From assembly GCA_937876495.1 (NCBI GenBank), contig CALEGL010000186.1:1-14948 (forward strand): a DNA stretch of 14,948 nucleotides. The letters run 5' to 3'. The DNA is from an uncultured Bifidobacterium sp. GTDB taxonomy: Bacteria; Actinomycetota; Actinomycetes; Actinomycetales; Bifidobacteriaceae. This document shows, in pieces, positions 1 through 7,659 of this stretch (positions are counted from its first letter, which is position 1; the number at the start of each line of letters is the position of its first letter). The position numbers and the translations under genes were made by a program. The notes under the pieces are model-generated. The model did no database searches. It saw only the letters and a program-made list of their open reading frames with translations, and was not told the DNA's origin.

Positions 1-266
1 TTCGCGCCGTCATGGAGTGCGCCGGCATCAGCGACATCCTCACCAAGTCGATGGGTTCGCCCACCGCGGTGAACGTCGTCCGTGCGACCGTCGACGCCTT
101 GAAGAAGCTCGAGGAGCCCGAGGAGATCGCGGCCCGTCGTGGCATCGCCATCGACGAGGTCGCTCCCGACTCCCTGCTGCGTGCACGAGCCGAAGGCATC
201 GCCGAGGCTCGCAAGGCACGCGAGGAGGCCGCCGCCAAGGCCGCCGAAGCGAAGGATGGTGAGTGA
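1..266 (+). CDS. rpsE: 30S ribosomal protein S5, 3' part
   Basis: C-terminal part of ribosomal protein S5, a 30S subunit protein needed for decoding accuracy. The reading frame is open from the first base (first full codon at base 3), so the true start lies upstream of the window. The visible part carries the S5 C-terminal signature [15 protein letters not shown] and [13 protein letters not shown], then EIAARRG. After this comes a tail of about 40 residues rich in Ala, Glu, Lys and Arg, an extension beyond the usual S5 core. Its TGA stop overlaps the rpmD ATG by one base (TGATG), which suggests translational coupling inside the spc operon. The internal ATG at base 12 is not a start. Identification is secure; only the length is incomplete. 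Confidence 0.95.
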   Translation, partial: RAVMECAGISDILTKSMGSPTAVNVVRATVDALKKLEEPEEIAARRGIAIDEVAPDSLLRARAEGIAEARKAREEAAAKAAEAKDGE

Positions 267-448
267 TGGCGAACATCAAGGTCACCCTGGTTCACGGCAT
301 CGTCAATTCGACGCCGCGCCAGCGCGCCACCGTGCAGACGCTTGGTCTGCACCGCATCGGACACAGCGTCGTCCGTGAGGACACGCCCGCCAATCGCGGT
401 CTCGTCGATGTCGTCCGGCATCTCGTCACCGTTGAGGAGGTCGACTGA
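266..448 (+). CDS. rpmD: 50S ribosomal protein L30
   Basis: Small 60-residue protein of the large ribosomal subunit. The sequence begins [15 protein letters not shown] and continues with [19 protein letters not shown], the conserved L30 pattern, at the usual bacterial length of about 60 residues. A GTG lies one codon upstream at 263, but the ATG at 266 gives the standard MANIK/MAKIK-type start and overlaps the rpsE stop. A GAAGGA sequence at the end of rpsE serves as ribosome binding site. One base separates its stop from the rplO ATG, as expected for genes of the same spc operon. Confidence 0.95.
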   Translation: MANIKVTLVHGIVNSTPRQRATVQTLGLHRIGHSVVREDTPANRGLVDVVRHLVTVEEVD

Positions 449-449
449 C

Positions 450-908
450 ATGGCCAGCAATGATTCCGAGATTCTCCAGATGCATGACCTGCATCCGGCA
501 CCCGGGTCGAAGAAGGACCGCATCCGCGTCGGTCGCGGAGAGGGTTCCAAGGGGAAGACCTCGGGCCGCGGAGCCAAGGGCACCAAGAAGCGCTATCAGG
601 TGCGCCCGGGCTTCGAAGGCGGACAGCTTCCCCTGTACATGAGGCTTCCCAAGCTTCGCGGCTTCAGGAACCCCTTCAAGAAGGAGTTCCAGGTCGTCAA
701 CGTGTCCACGCTGTCGGAGCTGTTCCCTGACGGCGGAGACATCACCGTCGAGACGCTCGTCGCCAAGGGCGCAGTGCGACCCGGGTATCCGGTCAAGGTG
801 CTCGGCGACGGCGACGCGAAGGCCGCTTTCGCTTTGCACGGCGTCACGGCTTCGGCCTCGGCGCTGTCGAAGATTCAGGCCGCGGGCGGTTCGGTCGCTC
901 AGGACTGA
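450..908 (+). CDS. rplO: 50S ribosomal protein L15
   Basis: Large-subunit ribosomal protein L15, 152 residues, close to the usual 145-150. The N-terminal half shows the glycine- and lysine-rich L15 pattern (LHPAPGSKKDRIRVGRGEGS, then GKTSGRGAKGTK) that threads into 23S rRNA. FEGGQLPLYMRLPKLRGF and the C-terminal LGDGD region complete the family signature. ATG 450 is chosen because GAGGAGG (434-440) lies 9 bases upstream and the protein begins in register with known L15. The same frame is open further upstream, but that stretch overlaps rpmD. It is the last gene before a strong hairpin at 949-980, so this part of the spc operon probably ends here. Confidence 0.96.
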   Translation: MASNDSEILQMHDLHPAPGSKKDRIRVGRGEGSKGKTSGRGAKGTKKRYQVRPGFEGGQLPLYMRLPKLRGFRNPFKKEFQVVNVSTLSELFPDGGDITVETLVAKGAVRPGYPVKVLGDGDAKAAFALHGVTASASALSKIQAAGGSVAQD

Positions 909-948
909 GTCCGGGACGACCGCCAGCCCCGGATGCAGACGTCACGGT

Positions 949-980
949 CAGGCCCTCCCCGAGGCATCGGGGAGGGCCTG
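949..980 (+). terminator. Strong hairpin after rplO
   Basis: A perfect 14-bp inverted repeat, CAGGCCCTCCCCGA and its complement, closes a 4-base loop (GGCA). It sits 40 bases after the rplO stop. No run of T follows, so it is not a textbook intrinsic terminator. Its stability and position suggest transcription termination, attenuation or mRNA 3'-end protection between rplO and secY. Confidence 0.75.
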
Positions 981-1036
981 CCGCGTATCATCGGGCCATT
1001 GCCGCATGGAACTCCGCATCGGGCTGGCATGGCGAT

Positions 1037-1066
1037 GGACTCGAGGTAGAAGCGCTACGGTAGAGT
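1037..1066 (+). promoter_or_regulatory. Possible secY promoter
   Basis: TAGAGT at 1061-1066 (with TACGGT overlapping it at 1056-1061) is a plausible -10 element, about 80 bases before the secY start. The -35 side (GGACTC at 1037-1042, 18-base spacing) is poor. A promoter is expected because the hairpin at 949-980 separates secY from rplO, but the match is weak. Within the leader, CGGACC/GGTCCG (1084-1098) could form a small hairpin. Confidence 0.3.
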
Positions 1067-1145
1067 CGTTCATCGGTGGTCGACGGACCGATGGTCCGGG
1101 TCGTGCATCCGCGCTCATGCGCAGACATAGGGAGGAAACCCCAAG

Positions 1146-2483
1146 GTGAGGACGTTAATCCAGGCGCTGAGGACGAAGGAGCTTCGCAGGAAGATCCTCT
1201 TCGTGCTCGGCATCATCATCATCTATCGGATAGGATCGTTCATCCCGACGCCCGGCGTCGACTATTCGGTGGTCCAGAAGTGCGTGAGCACGGTGACGAC
1301 GAGCTCCGAGAACTTCGTCGGACTCGTCAACCTGTTCTCCGGCGGTGCCATGCTGCAGCTGTCGATCTTCGCGCTCGGCGTCATGCCCTACATCACCGCG
1401 TCCATCGTCGTCCAGCTGCTTCGCGTCGTCATCCCTCGCTTCGAGGCTCTCCACAAGGAGGGCCAGTCGGGGGAGACGAAGCTCACCCAGTACACCCGGT
1501 ACCTGACCATAGGCCTCGCGGTGCTGCAGTCCACCACGATCCTCGTCACGGCCCGGTCCGGAGCGCTGTTCAACTACCAGTGCTCGCAGGTGATCCCCGA
1601 TGGCTCCGCATGGAACCTCATCGTCATGATTCTCGTCATGACCGGGGGCACGGGCCTCATCATGTGGATGGCCGAGCTCATCACCGACAAGGGCATAGGA
1701 CAGGGCATGTCCGTGCTCATCTTCATGTCGATCTGCTCGGGCTTCCTGCCCAAGCTCTGGGAGATCGGCTGGGGGACCACGGGCAAGAACGGCGACTGGA
1801 CGAAGTTCGGCATCGTCACCGGCGTCCTTCTCGTCATCCTCATCTTCGTCGACTTCGTGGAGCTCTGCCAGCGTCGCATCCCCGTGCAGTACACGAGAAG
1901 GATGATCGGCAGGAAGATGTACGGCGGATCCTCGACGTACCTGCCGCTGAAGATCAACATGAGCGGCGTCATCCCGCCGATCTTCGCCTCCTCGATCCTC
2001 GCGATTCCGACGCTTATCGCGCAGTTCGGCAGCAGCAGCCAGAGCTGGGTGAGCTGGATCAACACCAATCTCGCGGACACCACCTCCGTGTGGTACATCG
2101 CGCTGTACTCGCTGATGATCGTGTTCTTCTGCTTCTTCTACACGTCGATCACCTTCAACCCGGACGAGACGGCCGACAACATGAAGCAGTACGGCGGGTT
2201 CATCCCCGGCATCCGCGCCGGCAACGCGACCAGCAGATACCTCACCTACGTCATGAACCGTCTCAACACGGTGGGCGCCGTCTATCTGCTCTTCGTGGCA
2301 CTCATCCCCACGGTGCTGATCATGGCGCTCAAGCTCAACTACAGTCTGCCCTTCGGCGGCACCACGATCCTCATCATCGCGGGGGTCGGGCTCGACACCC
2401 TCCGCCAGGCCAAGGCCCAGACGGAGCAGTTCCAGTACACTGGCTTCCTCTTCGAGAACACCTCGCATGTCGAGGGCAAATAG
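1146..2483 (+). CDS. secY: Preprotein translocase channel subunit SecY
   Basis: Central membrane channel of the Sec translocon, 445 residues, normal for the family. It exports unfolded proteins and inserts membrane proteins with SecE and the SecA motor or the ribosome. About ten hydrophobic segments are visible, beginning at roughly residues 18-30. Family motifs include GGAMLQLSIFALGVMPYI in the second segment region, GIGQGMS, the cytoplasmic loop RRIPVQYTRR (243-252) that contacts SecA or the ribosome, and SGVIPPIFASS. The GTG start at 1146 is preceded by AGGGAGGA (1129-1136) and gives the usual short N-terminal helix (RTLIQALRTKELRRKI). adk follows after 30 bases, so the two are probably co-transcribed. 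A longer ORF in another frame over the same DNA is not coding. Confidence 0.97.
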   Translation: MRTLIQALRTKELRRKILFVLGIIIIYRIGSFIPTPGVDYSVVQKCVSTVTTSSENFVGLVNLFSGGAMLQLSIFALGVMPYITASIVVQLLRVVIPRFEALHKEGQSGETKLTQYTRYLTIGLAVLQSTTILVTARSGALFNYQCSQVIPDGSAWNLIVMILVMTGGTGLIMWMAELITDKGIGQGMSVLIFMSICSGFLPKLWEIGWGTTGKNGDWTKFGIVTGVLLVILIFVDFVELCQRRIPVQYTRRMIGRKMYGGSSTYLPLKINMSGVIPPIFASSILAIPTLIAQFGSSSQSWVSWINTNLADTTSVWYIALYSLMIVFFCFFYTSITFNPDETADNMKQYGGFIPGIRAGNATSRYLTYVMNRLNTVGAVYLLFVALIPTVLIMALKLNYSLPFGGTTILIIAGVGLDTLRQAKAQTEQFQYTGFLFENTSHVEGK

Positions 2484-2513
2484 GACACAAATAGCAGAAA
2501 GGCATTCGCACCG

Positions 2514-3074
2514 ATGAGACTTCTCATCATGGGCCCCCAGGGCGTGGGCAAGGGCACGCAGGCGGCTCTGCTCAGCACGCATTACGGCATCCCCGCCATC
2601 TCCACAGGCGACATCTTCCGCTACAACCTGAAGAACCACACGCCTCTGGGAGTCAAGGCACAGGCCTATATCGACCGCGGCGAGCTCGTCCCCGACGAGC
2701 TGACCAACTCCATCGTGCGCGACCGGCTCGCGAAGGACGACGCGGCCGGGGGATGGATCCTGGACGGGTATCCGAGGAACGCCTCGCAGGTCGATGCCTT
2801 GGACTCCATGCTCAAGGGTCTCGGTACGCCGCTTGACAAGGTCGTGGCGCTTCATGCCGACCGTGACGTGCTGCTCGCCCGAATGAGTCGGCGGGCGAAG
2901 GTTGAGGGACGGTCGGACGACACTCCCGATGCCATCGCGCGGCGGCTCGACACCTATGAGCGTGAGACCGCGCCGCTGCTTGACGTCTACCGTGACCGTG
3001 GGCAGCTCGTCAGCGTCGACGGCTCCGGCGACGTCGACTCCATCAGTAAGACGATCATCGGCCTGCTTGGCTGA
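2514..3074 (+). CDS. adk: Adenylate kinase, short form
   Basis: Cytosolic adenylate kinase, converting ATP + AMP to 2 ADP, 186 residues. The P-loop is GPQGVGKGT at 7-15, with Gln where many homologues have Pro or Ala. TGDIFR (31-36) and DGYPRN (84-89) form the AMP site, and arginines in RMSRRAKVEGR (123-133) and RRLDTYE lie where the lid and catalytic arginines fall. The protein is short because the long lid with its zinc-like motif is replaced by a brief loop around 127-140. This short type is the rule in actinobacteria. The map gene that often follows adk in other bacteria is absent; infA comes next. Confidence 0.97.
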   Translation: MRLLIMGPQGVGKGTQAALLSTHYGIPAISTGDIFRYNLKNHTPLGVKAQAYIDRGELVPDELTNSIVRDRLAKDDAAGGWILDGYPRNASQVDALDSMLKGLGTPLDKVVALHADRDVLLARMSRRAKVEGRSDDTPDAIARRLDTYERETAPLLDVYRDRGQLVSVDGSGDVDSISKTIIGLLG

Positions 3075-3092
3075 TGCATCGCTGATGCGCGG

Positions 3093-3152
3093 GCATCGGA
3101 TTCTGGTTGGCGCGACGCGACGGAATCCGCGACACGCCGTGGGTTCCGATGT
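3093..3152 (+). promoter_or_regulatory. Three mutually pairing segments upstream of infA
   Basis: Three segments in the adk-infA gap can pair in alternative ways: 3098-3103 (GGATTC) with 3123-3128 (GAATCC); 3121-3128 with 3141-3148 (8 bp, one G-T); and 3093-3100 (GCATCGGA) with 3145-3152 (8 bp, one G-T). They lie just after the adk stop and upstream of the likely infA -10 element. They would therefore be made only in read-through RNA from secY-adk. No T-run follows. This may be an attenuator or mRNA end; it may also be chance in GC-rich DNA. Confidence 0.3.
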
Positions 3153-3157
3153 CTGAA

Positions 3158-3166
3158 TGATATAGA
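3158..3166 (+). promoter_or_regulatory. Likely extended -10 promoter for infA-rpmJ
   Basis: TGATATAGA is a good extended -10 element (TGn followed by TATAGA), about 60 bases before the infA start and in a locally AT-richer patch. The -35 position (CGTGGG at 3138-3143) does not match consensus, which extended -10 promoters tolerate. It would let infA and the downstream ribosomal genes be transcribed independently of secY-adk. Confidence 0.45.
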
Positions 3167-3227
3167 CTTGCAATTTGGTGTGTCTTCGGGCATGTCATGT
3201 AATTCTCCGAGGAACGGAACGAGGCCC

Positions 3228-3446
3228 ATGGCTAAAGACGGTGTGATCGAAGTCGAAGGTCGGGTGGTGGAAGCGCTGCCCAACGCGATGTTTCGCGTGG
3301 AACTGGAGAACAAGCACATCGTTCTCGCCACCATTTCCGGCAAGATGCGAAAGAACTACATTCGCATCCTGCCGCAGGATCGCGTGGTGCTGGAAATGAG
3401 CCCCTACGACCTGAACCGCGGACGCATTACGTACCGTTACAAGTAA
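3228..3446 (+). CDS. infA: Translation initiation factor IF-1
   Basis: IF-1, 72 residues, the standard length. It binds the A site of the 30S subunit during initiation and works with IF-2 (encoded at the end of this window) and IF-3. The sequence [20 protein letters not shown], then [21 protein letters not shown] and the ending GRITYRYK, is a complete single S1/OB-fold IF-1. ATG 3228 is chosen because it gives the invariant MAK(D/E) start; an upstream in-frame ATG at 3168 would add 20 unrelated residues. The ribosome binding site is not crisp: GAGGA at 3209-3213 is far and GAGG at 3221-3224 is close. It is followed 14 bases later by rpmJ. Confidence 0.97.
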   Translation: MAKDGVIEVEGRVVEALPNAMFRVELENKHIVLATISGKMRKNYIRILPQDRVVLEMSPYDLNRGRITYRYK

Positions 3447-3460
3447 AGGCAAGGAAAACC

Positions 3461-3574
3461 ATGAAGGTTAGCCCCAGCGTGAAGAGGATCTGCGAGAACT
3501 GCCGCGTGATCCGCCGCCACGGCCGCGTCATGGTGATCTGCACCAACCCGCGCCACAAGCAGCGCCAGGGCTGA
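3461..3574 (+). CDS. rpmJ: 50S ribosomal protein L36
   Basis: The smallest large-subunit protein, 37 residues, translated here from the ATG at 3461: [19 protein letters not shown], then [18 protein letters not shown]. Cys11, Cys14, Cys27 and His32 are all present, so this is the zinc-binding (C+) form rather than the cysteine-free paralogue made under zinc limitation. AAGGAAAA just upstream serves as ribosome binding site. Its place between infA and rpsM is the classic order. About 120 bases separate it from rpsM. Confidence 0.97.
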   Translation: MKVSPSVKRICENCRVIRRHGRVMVICTNPRHKQRQG

Positions 3575-3624
3575 TCGGATCCCAGCGGCAACGATAGGCG
3601 CTGAGTCACAGCCACAGGCTGAAC

Positions 3625-3643
3625 CCCGGGACGCAGGCCCGGG
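3625..3643 (+). other. Small hairpin between rpmJ and rpsM
   Basis: CCCGGG (3625-3630) and CCCGGG (3638-3643) are self-complementary and close a 7-base loop. They fall in the 120-base gap between rpmJ and rpsM. No T-run follows. It could be a weak pause or mRNA structure; low confidence in any function. Confidence 0.3.
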
Positions 3644-3694
3644 CCGGAAACGGACGACTCGGCGTACGACCTGCGAAGCATAGAAGGAATGGCA

Positions 3695-4072
3695 ATGGCA
3701 CGTCTTGCCGGAGTCGACATCCCCAATGACAAGCGCATCGAGATAGCCCTCACCTACATCTTCGGAGTGGGGCGTACTCGTGCCAAGCAGACCCTCGCGG
3801 AGACCGGCGTCAGCCCGGACATCCGTGTGAAGGACCTGACGGACGAGCAGCTCATCACGCTGCGCGACTATCTCGAGTCCCATTACAAGATCGAGGGCGA
3901 CCTGCGCAGGGAGATCGACGCGGATATCCGCCGCAAGATTCAGATCAACTGCTATCAGGGTCAGCGTCATCGTCGCGGCCTTCCCGTCCGCGGCCAGAGG
4001 ACGAAGACCAATGCGCGCACCCGCAAGGGGCCGAAGCGCACGGTGGCCGGAAAGAAGAAGGCCACCAAGTAG
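3695..4072 (+). CDS. rpsM: 30S ribosomal protein S13
   Basis: Small-subunit head protein S13, 125 residues, which contacts the P-site tRNA and the 50S bridge. The sequence opens [20 protein letters not shown] with [10 protein letters not shown], and ends with [20 protein letters not shown] and a basic tail (GKKKATK) that reaches the tRNA. An ATG two codons upstream (3689) is possible, but GAAGGA at 3683-3688 would abut it directly. The ATG at 3695 has a 6-base spacer and gives the conserved MARLAG start. It begins the alpha-operon portion (rpsM-rpsK-rpoA-rplQ). Confidence 0.96.
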   Translation: MARLAGVDIPNDKRIEIALTYIFGVGRTRAKQTLAETGVSPDIRVKDLTDEQLITLRDYLESHYKIEGDLRREIDADIRRKIQINCYQGQRHRRGLPVRGQRTKTNARTRKGPKRTVAGKKKATK

Positions 4073-4152
4073 CGGTGGCATAGTCCGGACCACGGGGATA
4101 ACACTCCATCGTCCGGGCATGGAACTGGTCGAAAGCGAGGAAACGAGGGTCA

Positions 4153-4563
4153 ATGCCAGCTACCAAGCAGGCCGTCAAGCAGGCGGCGCGCAAGCCGCGG
4201 CGCCGGGACCGCAAGTCGGTGCCGGTCGGACAGGCGCATATCAAGTCAACGTTCAACAACACCATCATCTCCATCACGGATCCCTCGGGAGCTGTCGTCT
4301 CCTGGGCTTCCGGCGGTGACGTCGGCTTCAAGGGGTCGCGCAAGTCGACCCCCTACGCCGCTGGCATGGCGGCCGAGTCGGCGGCGCGCAAGGCGATGGA
4401 GCATGGCGTCAAGAAGGTCGATGTCTTCGTCAAGGGCCCCGGCTCCGGTCGCGAGACCGCCATCCGATCCCTGCAGTCGGCCGGGCTCGAGGTCGGTTCG
4501 ATCACCGACGTCACCCCGCAGGCGCATAACGGCGTCCGTCCGCCGAAGCGTCGTCGCGTCTGA
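4153..4563 (+). CDS. rpsK: 30S ribosomal protein S11
   Basis: Platform protein S11 of the 30S subunit, 136 residues. The signatures [35 protein letters not shown] and [14 protein letters not shown] are intact, and the C terminus ends [11 protein letters not shown] as in bacterial S11. The N-terminal 20 residues are basic and lysine/arginine-rich. Eighty bases separate it from rpsM and 76 from rpoA. rpsD (S4), which sits between rpsK and rpoA in many bacteria including Mycobacterium, is not here; as in Streptomyces it must lie elsewhere in the genome. Confidence 0.96.
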   Translation: MPATKQAVKQAARKPRRRDRKSVPVGQAHIKSTFNNTIISITDPSGAVVSWASGGDVGFKGSRKSTPYAAGMAAESAARKAMEHGVKKVDVFVKGPGSGRETAIRSLQSAGLEVGSITDVTPQAHNGVRPPKRRRV

Positions 4564-4597
4564 GCGCACGTCACCAACCCATCCACCGTGCCGAGGG

Positions 4598-4616
4598 CCG
4601 ATGCGTGCACCATCGG
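4598..4616 (+). other. Hairpin before rpoA
   Basis: CCGATG (4598-4603) pairs with CATCGG (4611-4616) around a 7-base loop, ending 9 bases before the GAAAGGA ribosome binding site of rpoA. It is close enough to affect rpoA translation. A 6-bp stem in GC-rich DNA may be chance. Confidence 0.25.
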
Positions 4617-4639
4617 ACCGAGGCTGAAAGGATATCACC

Positions 4640-5635
4640 GTGCTTATAGCACAGCGTCCGACACTGACGGAGGAGTCTCTCACCCCGCAGCGTTCACGGT
4701 TCGTGTTCGAGCCGCTCGAGCCCGGGTTCGGCTACACGCTGGGTAATTCCCTGCGTCGCACCCTGCTGAGCTCCATTCCCGGCGCCGCCGTGACATCCGT
4801 GAGGATCTCGGGAGCGCTGCATGAGTTCGCCACGCTTCCCGGGGTCGTCGAGGACGTCACCGAGATCCTCCTGAACATCAAGGGCATCGTTCTGACCAGC
4901 GAGTACGACGAGCCGGTCGTCATGTATCTGCGCAAGTCCGGGAAGGGTGATGTCACAGCCGGAGACATCACCCCGCCGGCCGGCGTGACGATCGCCAATC
5001 CTGACCTGCACATCGCGACCCTCGCCGAGGACGGGGAGCTCGAGATCGAGTTCACCGTCGAGCGCGGACGCGGCTATGTCCCCGCCCAGATGAACAAGCA
5101 GGACAACGACGAGATCGGGCGCATCCCGGTCGATTCGATCTACTCGCCCGTGCTCAAGGTCACCTACAAGGTCGAGGCGACGCGCGTCGAACAGCGCACC
5201 GATTTCGACAAGCTGATCCTCGACGTCGAGACGAAGCCCGCCATCACCCCGCGTGACGCCGTTGCGTCAGCCGGTTCGACCCTCGTCGAGCTGTTCGGCC
5301 TGTGCCGTGAGCTCAACGTCCAGGCAGAAGGCGTCGAGGTCGGACCCGCTCCCGTCAGCGAGCCCGCGAATCCCGAGATGTCCGTGCCCATCGAGGATCT
5401 GAACCTCACGCAGCGCAGCTACAACTGCCTCAAGCGCGAGGGCATCCACACGGTGGGGGAGCTCATCGCCCACACCGAGCAGGATCTGCTGGACATCCGC
5501 AACTTCGGAATGAAGTCCATCGACGAGGTCAAGGAGAAGCTCCAGACCATGGGGCTGTCCCTGAAGAGCTCGCCGCTCGGCTTCGACACCAACAATCTGG
5601 AAGGTGGCACCTTCTTCTCGCCCGAGGACGAGTAG
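4640..5635 (+). CDS. rpoA: RNA polymerase alpha subunit
   Basis: Alpha subunit of DNA-directed RNA polymerase, 331 residues, a normal length. It dimerises to nucleate core enzyme assembly and contacts UP elements and activators. The N-terminal assembly domain (about 1-230) shows [20 protein letters not shown] at 29-48 and the [13 protein letters not shown] stretch. The C-terminal domain (about 250-308) has [20 protein letters not shown], where Arg259 corresponds to Arg265 of E. coli that binds the DNA minor groove, and [12 protein letters not shown] linker rich in Pro and Glu joins them. The GTG start at 4640 has GAAAGGA 8 bases upstream. rplQ follows 77 bases later, the usual partner. Confidence 0.97.
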   Translation: MLIAQRPTLTEESLTPQRSRFVFEPLEPGFGYTLGNSLRRTLLSSIPGAAVTSVRISGALHEFATLPGVVEDVTEILLNIKGIVLTSEYDEPVVMYLRKSGKGDVTAGDITPPAGVTIANPDLHIATLAEDGELEIEFTVERGRGYVPAQMNKQDNDEIGRIPVDSIYSPVLKVTYKVEATRVEQRTDFDKLILDVETKPAITPRDAVASAGSTLVELFGLCRELNVQAEGVEVGPAPVSEPANPEMSVPIEDLNLTQRSYNCLKREGIHTVGELIAHTEQDLLDIRNFGMKSIDEVKEKLQTMGLSLKSSPLGFDTNNLEGGTFFSPEDE

Positions 5636-5712
5636 GACACCACCGCAACCACAGCCTCCACCGGATGTTCGGGCCTATGCCCACCCGATGAGGGCCTTAA
5701 GGAGAACACATC

Positions 5713-6375
5713 ATGCCTACACCCAAGAAGGGCCCGCGCCTGGCCTCATCGCCCGCGCATGAGCGCCTCATGCTCGCGAACATGGCGACAAGCCTGTTCC
5801 AGAACGGGCATATCACGACGACGCTGCCCAAGGCCAAGCGCCTTCGTCCCCTGGCCGAGCGGCTGGTCACCTTCGCCAAGCGCGGAGACCTGCATTCGCG
5901 TCGGCGGGTCATGCGGGTCATCCGCAACAAGTCGGTCGTCCACACCCTGTTCACGGACGTCGCGGAGCAGATGGAGCAGCGTGAGGGTGGATACACCCGC
6001 ATCGTGAAGATCGCCCCCCGCAGGGGCGACTCAGCACCTCGCGCCATCATCGAGCTCGTTGAGGGGCCCCTGAGTGCCGGGAAGGCCGCGGTCGCCGAGG
6101 CCGAGGCCGCGACGAAGACCGCCGCCAAGGATGATGCGGCAGAGGTGGCGGCCGCCGCCGATGCCGCCATCGCCGAAGGCGCGGCCCAGGCCGCGGTCGC
6201 CGAGGCCGTCGCCGCAAACGGATCCGATACGGACGTCAAGGAGGCCGACAAGGCCGCGATTGACCTGAACGAGGTCGCCGAGGACGCCGATTCCTCGGAG
6301 AAGTCCGCGGAGGAGGACGCCGACGTCGCCGACGAGGCCAAGACTGCTGATGAGGCCGCCGCCAAGTCCGAGTGA
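5713..6375 (+). CDS. rplQ: 50S ribosomal protein L17 with acidic tail
   Basis: Large-subunit protein L17, located near the peptide exit tunnel. Residues 1-118 are the full L17 domain: [56 protein letters not shown] and a core ending in IIELVEG. The remaining about 100 residues are almost entirely Ala, Glu, Asp and Lys, with no motif. They look disordered or weakly coiled and strongly acidic. Actinobacterial L17 proteins are often extended, but this tail nearly doubles the protein. AAGGAGAA lies just before the ATG at 5713. The gene is followed 18 bases later by a very stable terminator stem. Confidence 0.96.
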   Translation: MPTPKKGPRLASSPAHERLMLANMATSLFQNGHITTTLPKAKRLRPLAERLVTFAKRGDLHSRRRVMRVIRNKSVVHTLFTDVAEQMEQREGGYTRIVKIAPRRGDSAPRAIIELVEGPLSAGKAAVAEAEAATKTAAKDDAAEVAAAADAAIAEGAAQAAVAEAVAANGSDTDVKEADKAAIDLNEVAEDADSSEKSAEEDADVADEAKTADEAAAKSE

Positions 6376-6393
6376 TACCCGGCATTCCTTCCG

Positions 6394-6437
6394 GACGCCC
6401 CGTCCTGCCCTTGTTCGCGAGGGCGGGGCGGGGCGTC
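6394..6437 (+). terminator. Strong terminator after rplQ
   Basis: An 18-bp stem, 6394-6411 with 6420-6437, contains two G-T pairs and an 8-base loop (TGTTCGCG). It starts 18 bases after the rplQ stop. A second small stem (CCCC-TCGTT-GGGG) follows directly and then GTTT. It probably ends the alpha-operon transcript, with truA reached by read-through or its own promoter. Confidence 0.8.
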
Positions 6438-6546
6438 CCCTCGTTGGGGGCGTTTCGCGCCCAGGCCGCCGGGCTTCTGCATCAGCGCCGCGTGGCAGGC
6501 TGCCGGTTGAGCGACTGGCTGCGTGACATGAACGTGAGGTGAAGGC

Positions 6547-7464
6547 ATGAGGCTGCGCATCGATCTGGCGTATGACGGGTCGGATTTCCATGGATGGGCG
6601 CGTCAGCCCGGCATCCCCACGGTCCAGGGCGTCATCGAGGATGCTCTGTCTCGCGTGCTGCGGATCCACGACAGTGAGGCACGTCCCCGTCTCGTCGTCG
6701 CCGGCCGGACCGATGCCGGCGTCCATGCATCCCACCAGGTCTGCCACGTCGATGTGGATCCGGACGTCCTTTCCCGTTGCGTGGGGCATATGGCCGTCGA
6801 TCCTCCGGCTGCTCTCGAGCGCAGACTCAATCATCTGCTTCCGCCCTCCGTCCGCATTCGGGGCGTGACGGTCGCCCCCGACGGGTTCGACGCCCGTTTC
6901 TCCGCGCTTGATCGTACCTATGTGTACAGGGTGGGAGAGGGATTCGTTGATCCTCGGCTCCGCGGAATCGTGCTTCCGGTGGGCGCCCCTCTCGACCTTG
7001 ATGCGATGAACCAGGCCTGCCGCTTCATTCCGGGTCTTCATGACTTCGGGTCCTTCGCCATACCGAATCCCGGGGGAACGACCATCCGACGCGTGATATG
7101 CGCCGGATGGAGTCGGGTGTCCGCCGCCTCGGCCGCGTCCATGGATGCCGTGCGCCGCGATGACCGTTCGGGTGGGTCTTCCGTTCCCCCCATCGAATCC
7201 GGGCTGCTGCGCTTCACCATCGTCGCCGACGCTTTCGCCCGCAACATGGTGCGGTGCCTCGTTGGAGCCTGTCTCAAGGTCGGCAGGCACGACAGAACCC
7301 CCGAATGGATGGCGGGGAAGATCGCCGTACCGCTTCGCGAGGGTTTCACCGGGCCTGCACCGGCCTTCGGCCTCACGCTCGAATCCGTGTCCTACCCCCC
7401 CGACGGAGAGCTGGCCGCCCGCGCCCATGCCATCAGAGCGCGTCGCACGCCCGAGGAGCTCTGA
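6547..7464 (+). CDS. truA: tRNA pseudouridine synthase A
   Basis: TruA converts uridines 38-40 of the tRNA anticodon stem-loop to pseudouridine. It is about 305 residues long, longer than the E. coli enzyme (about 270). The start MRLRIDLAYDGSDFHGWARQ is typical. GRTDAGVH at 53-60 contains the catalytic Asp56. DRTYVYRV (121-128) carries the conserved active-site tyrosine, and FARNMVRCLVGACLKVG is the C-terminal family motif. The extra length is mainly a Ser/Ala/Arg-rich insertion at about 190-217, a plausible surface loop. AGGTGAAGG precedes the ATG closely. Position after rplQ is conserved across actinobacteria. Confidence 0.95.
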   Translation: MRLRIDLAYDGSDFHGWARQPGIPTVQGVIEDALSRVLRIHDSEARPRLVVAGRTDAGVHASHQVCHVDVDPDVLSRCVGHMAVDPPAALERRLNHLLPPSVRIRGVTVAPDGFDARFSALDRTYVYRVGEGFVDPRLRGIVLPVGAPLDLDAMNQACRFIPGLHDFGSFAIPNPGGTTIRRVICAGWSRVSAASAASMDAVRRDDRSGGSSVPPIESGLLRFTIVADAFARNMVRCLVGACLKVGRHDRTPEWMAGKIAVPLREGFTGPAPAFGLTLESVSYPPDGELAARAHAIRARRTPEEL

Positions 7465-7621
7465 TGCCGCCGACCTGCGGGAGGTTTCATCATGCTGAGG
7501 GACCCGCCCCTCGGCCCGGCGAGCGTGGGCGGATTGACGGCATCGTCCTCCCCAGCGGTCACGACATGTAACAAACATCGGCCCGGACGGTAATCGCGGC
7601 TGCCTAGTGTGAACCATAACC

Positions 7622-7644
7622 GCGACGGACTGTGGTACCGTCGC
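7622..7644 (+). promoter_or_regulatory. Inverted repeat in the leader of the ATP-grasp gene
   Basis: GCGACGG (7622-7628) and CCGTCGC (7638-7644) form a perfect 7-bp inverted repeat, 16 bases before the Shine-Dalgarno sequence of the ATP-grasp gene. A weak -10-like TAGTGT lies at 7605-7610. If that promoter is real, the repeat sits at the transcript start, where an operator or 5' RNA hairpin would act. No binding protein is proposed. Confidence 0.35.
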
Positions 7645-7659
7645 AGCATCCGCAAGGGG

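Noticed and set aside
1076..2494. 472-residue open frame on the plus strand over secY
   Set aside because: Its translation is Arg/His/Pro-rich with no family signature, while the overlapping frame is a complete SecY.
1155..3173. 672-residue open frame on the minus strand
   Set aside because: Antisense to secY and adk; composition (Asp/Arg/Val/Gly/His-rich, few hydrophobic blocks) is that of a GC-rich shadow frame.
7534..7570. TTGACG at 7534-7539 as -35 of an ATP-grasp gene promoter
   Set aside because: The position 17 bases on reads GGTCAC and the nearest AT-rich hexamer is 25 bases away, too far for a normal promoter.
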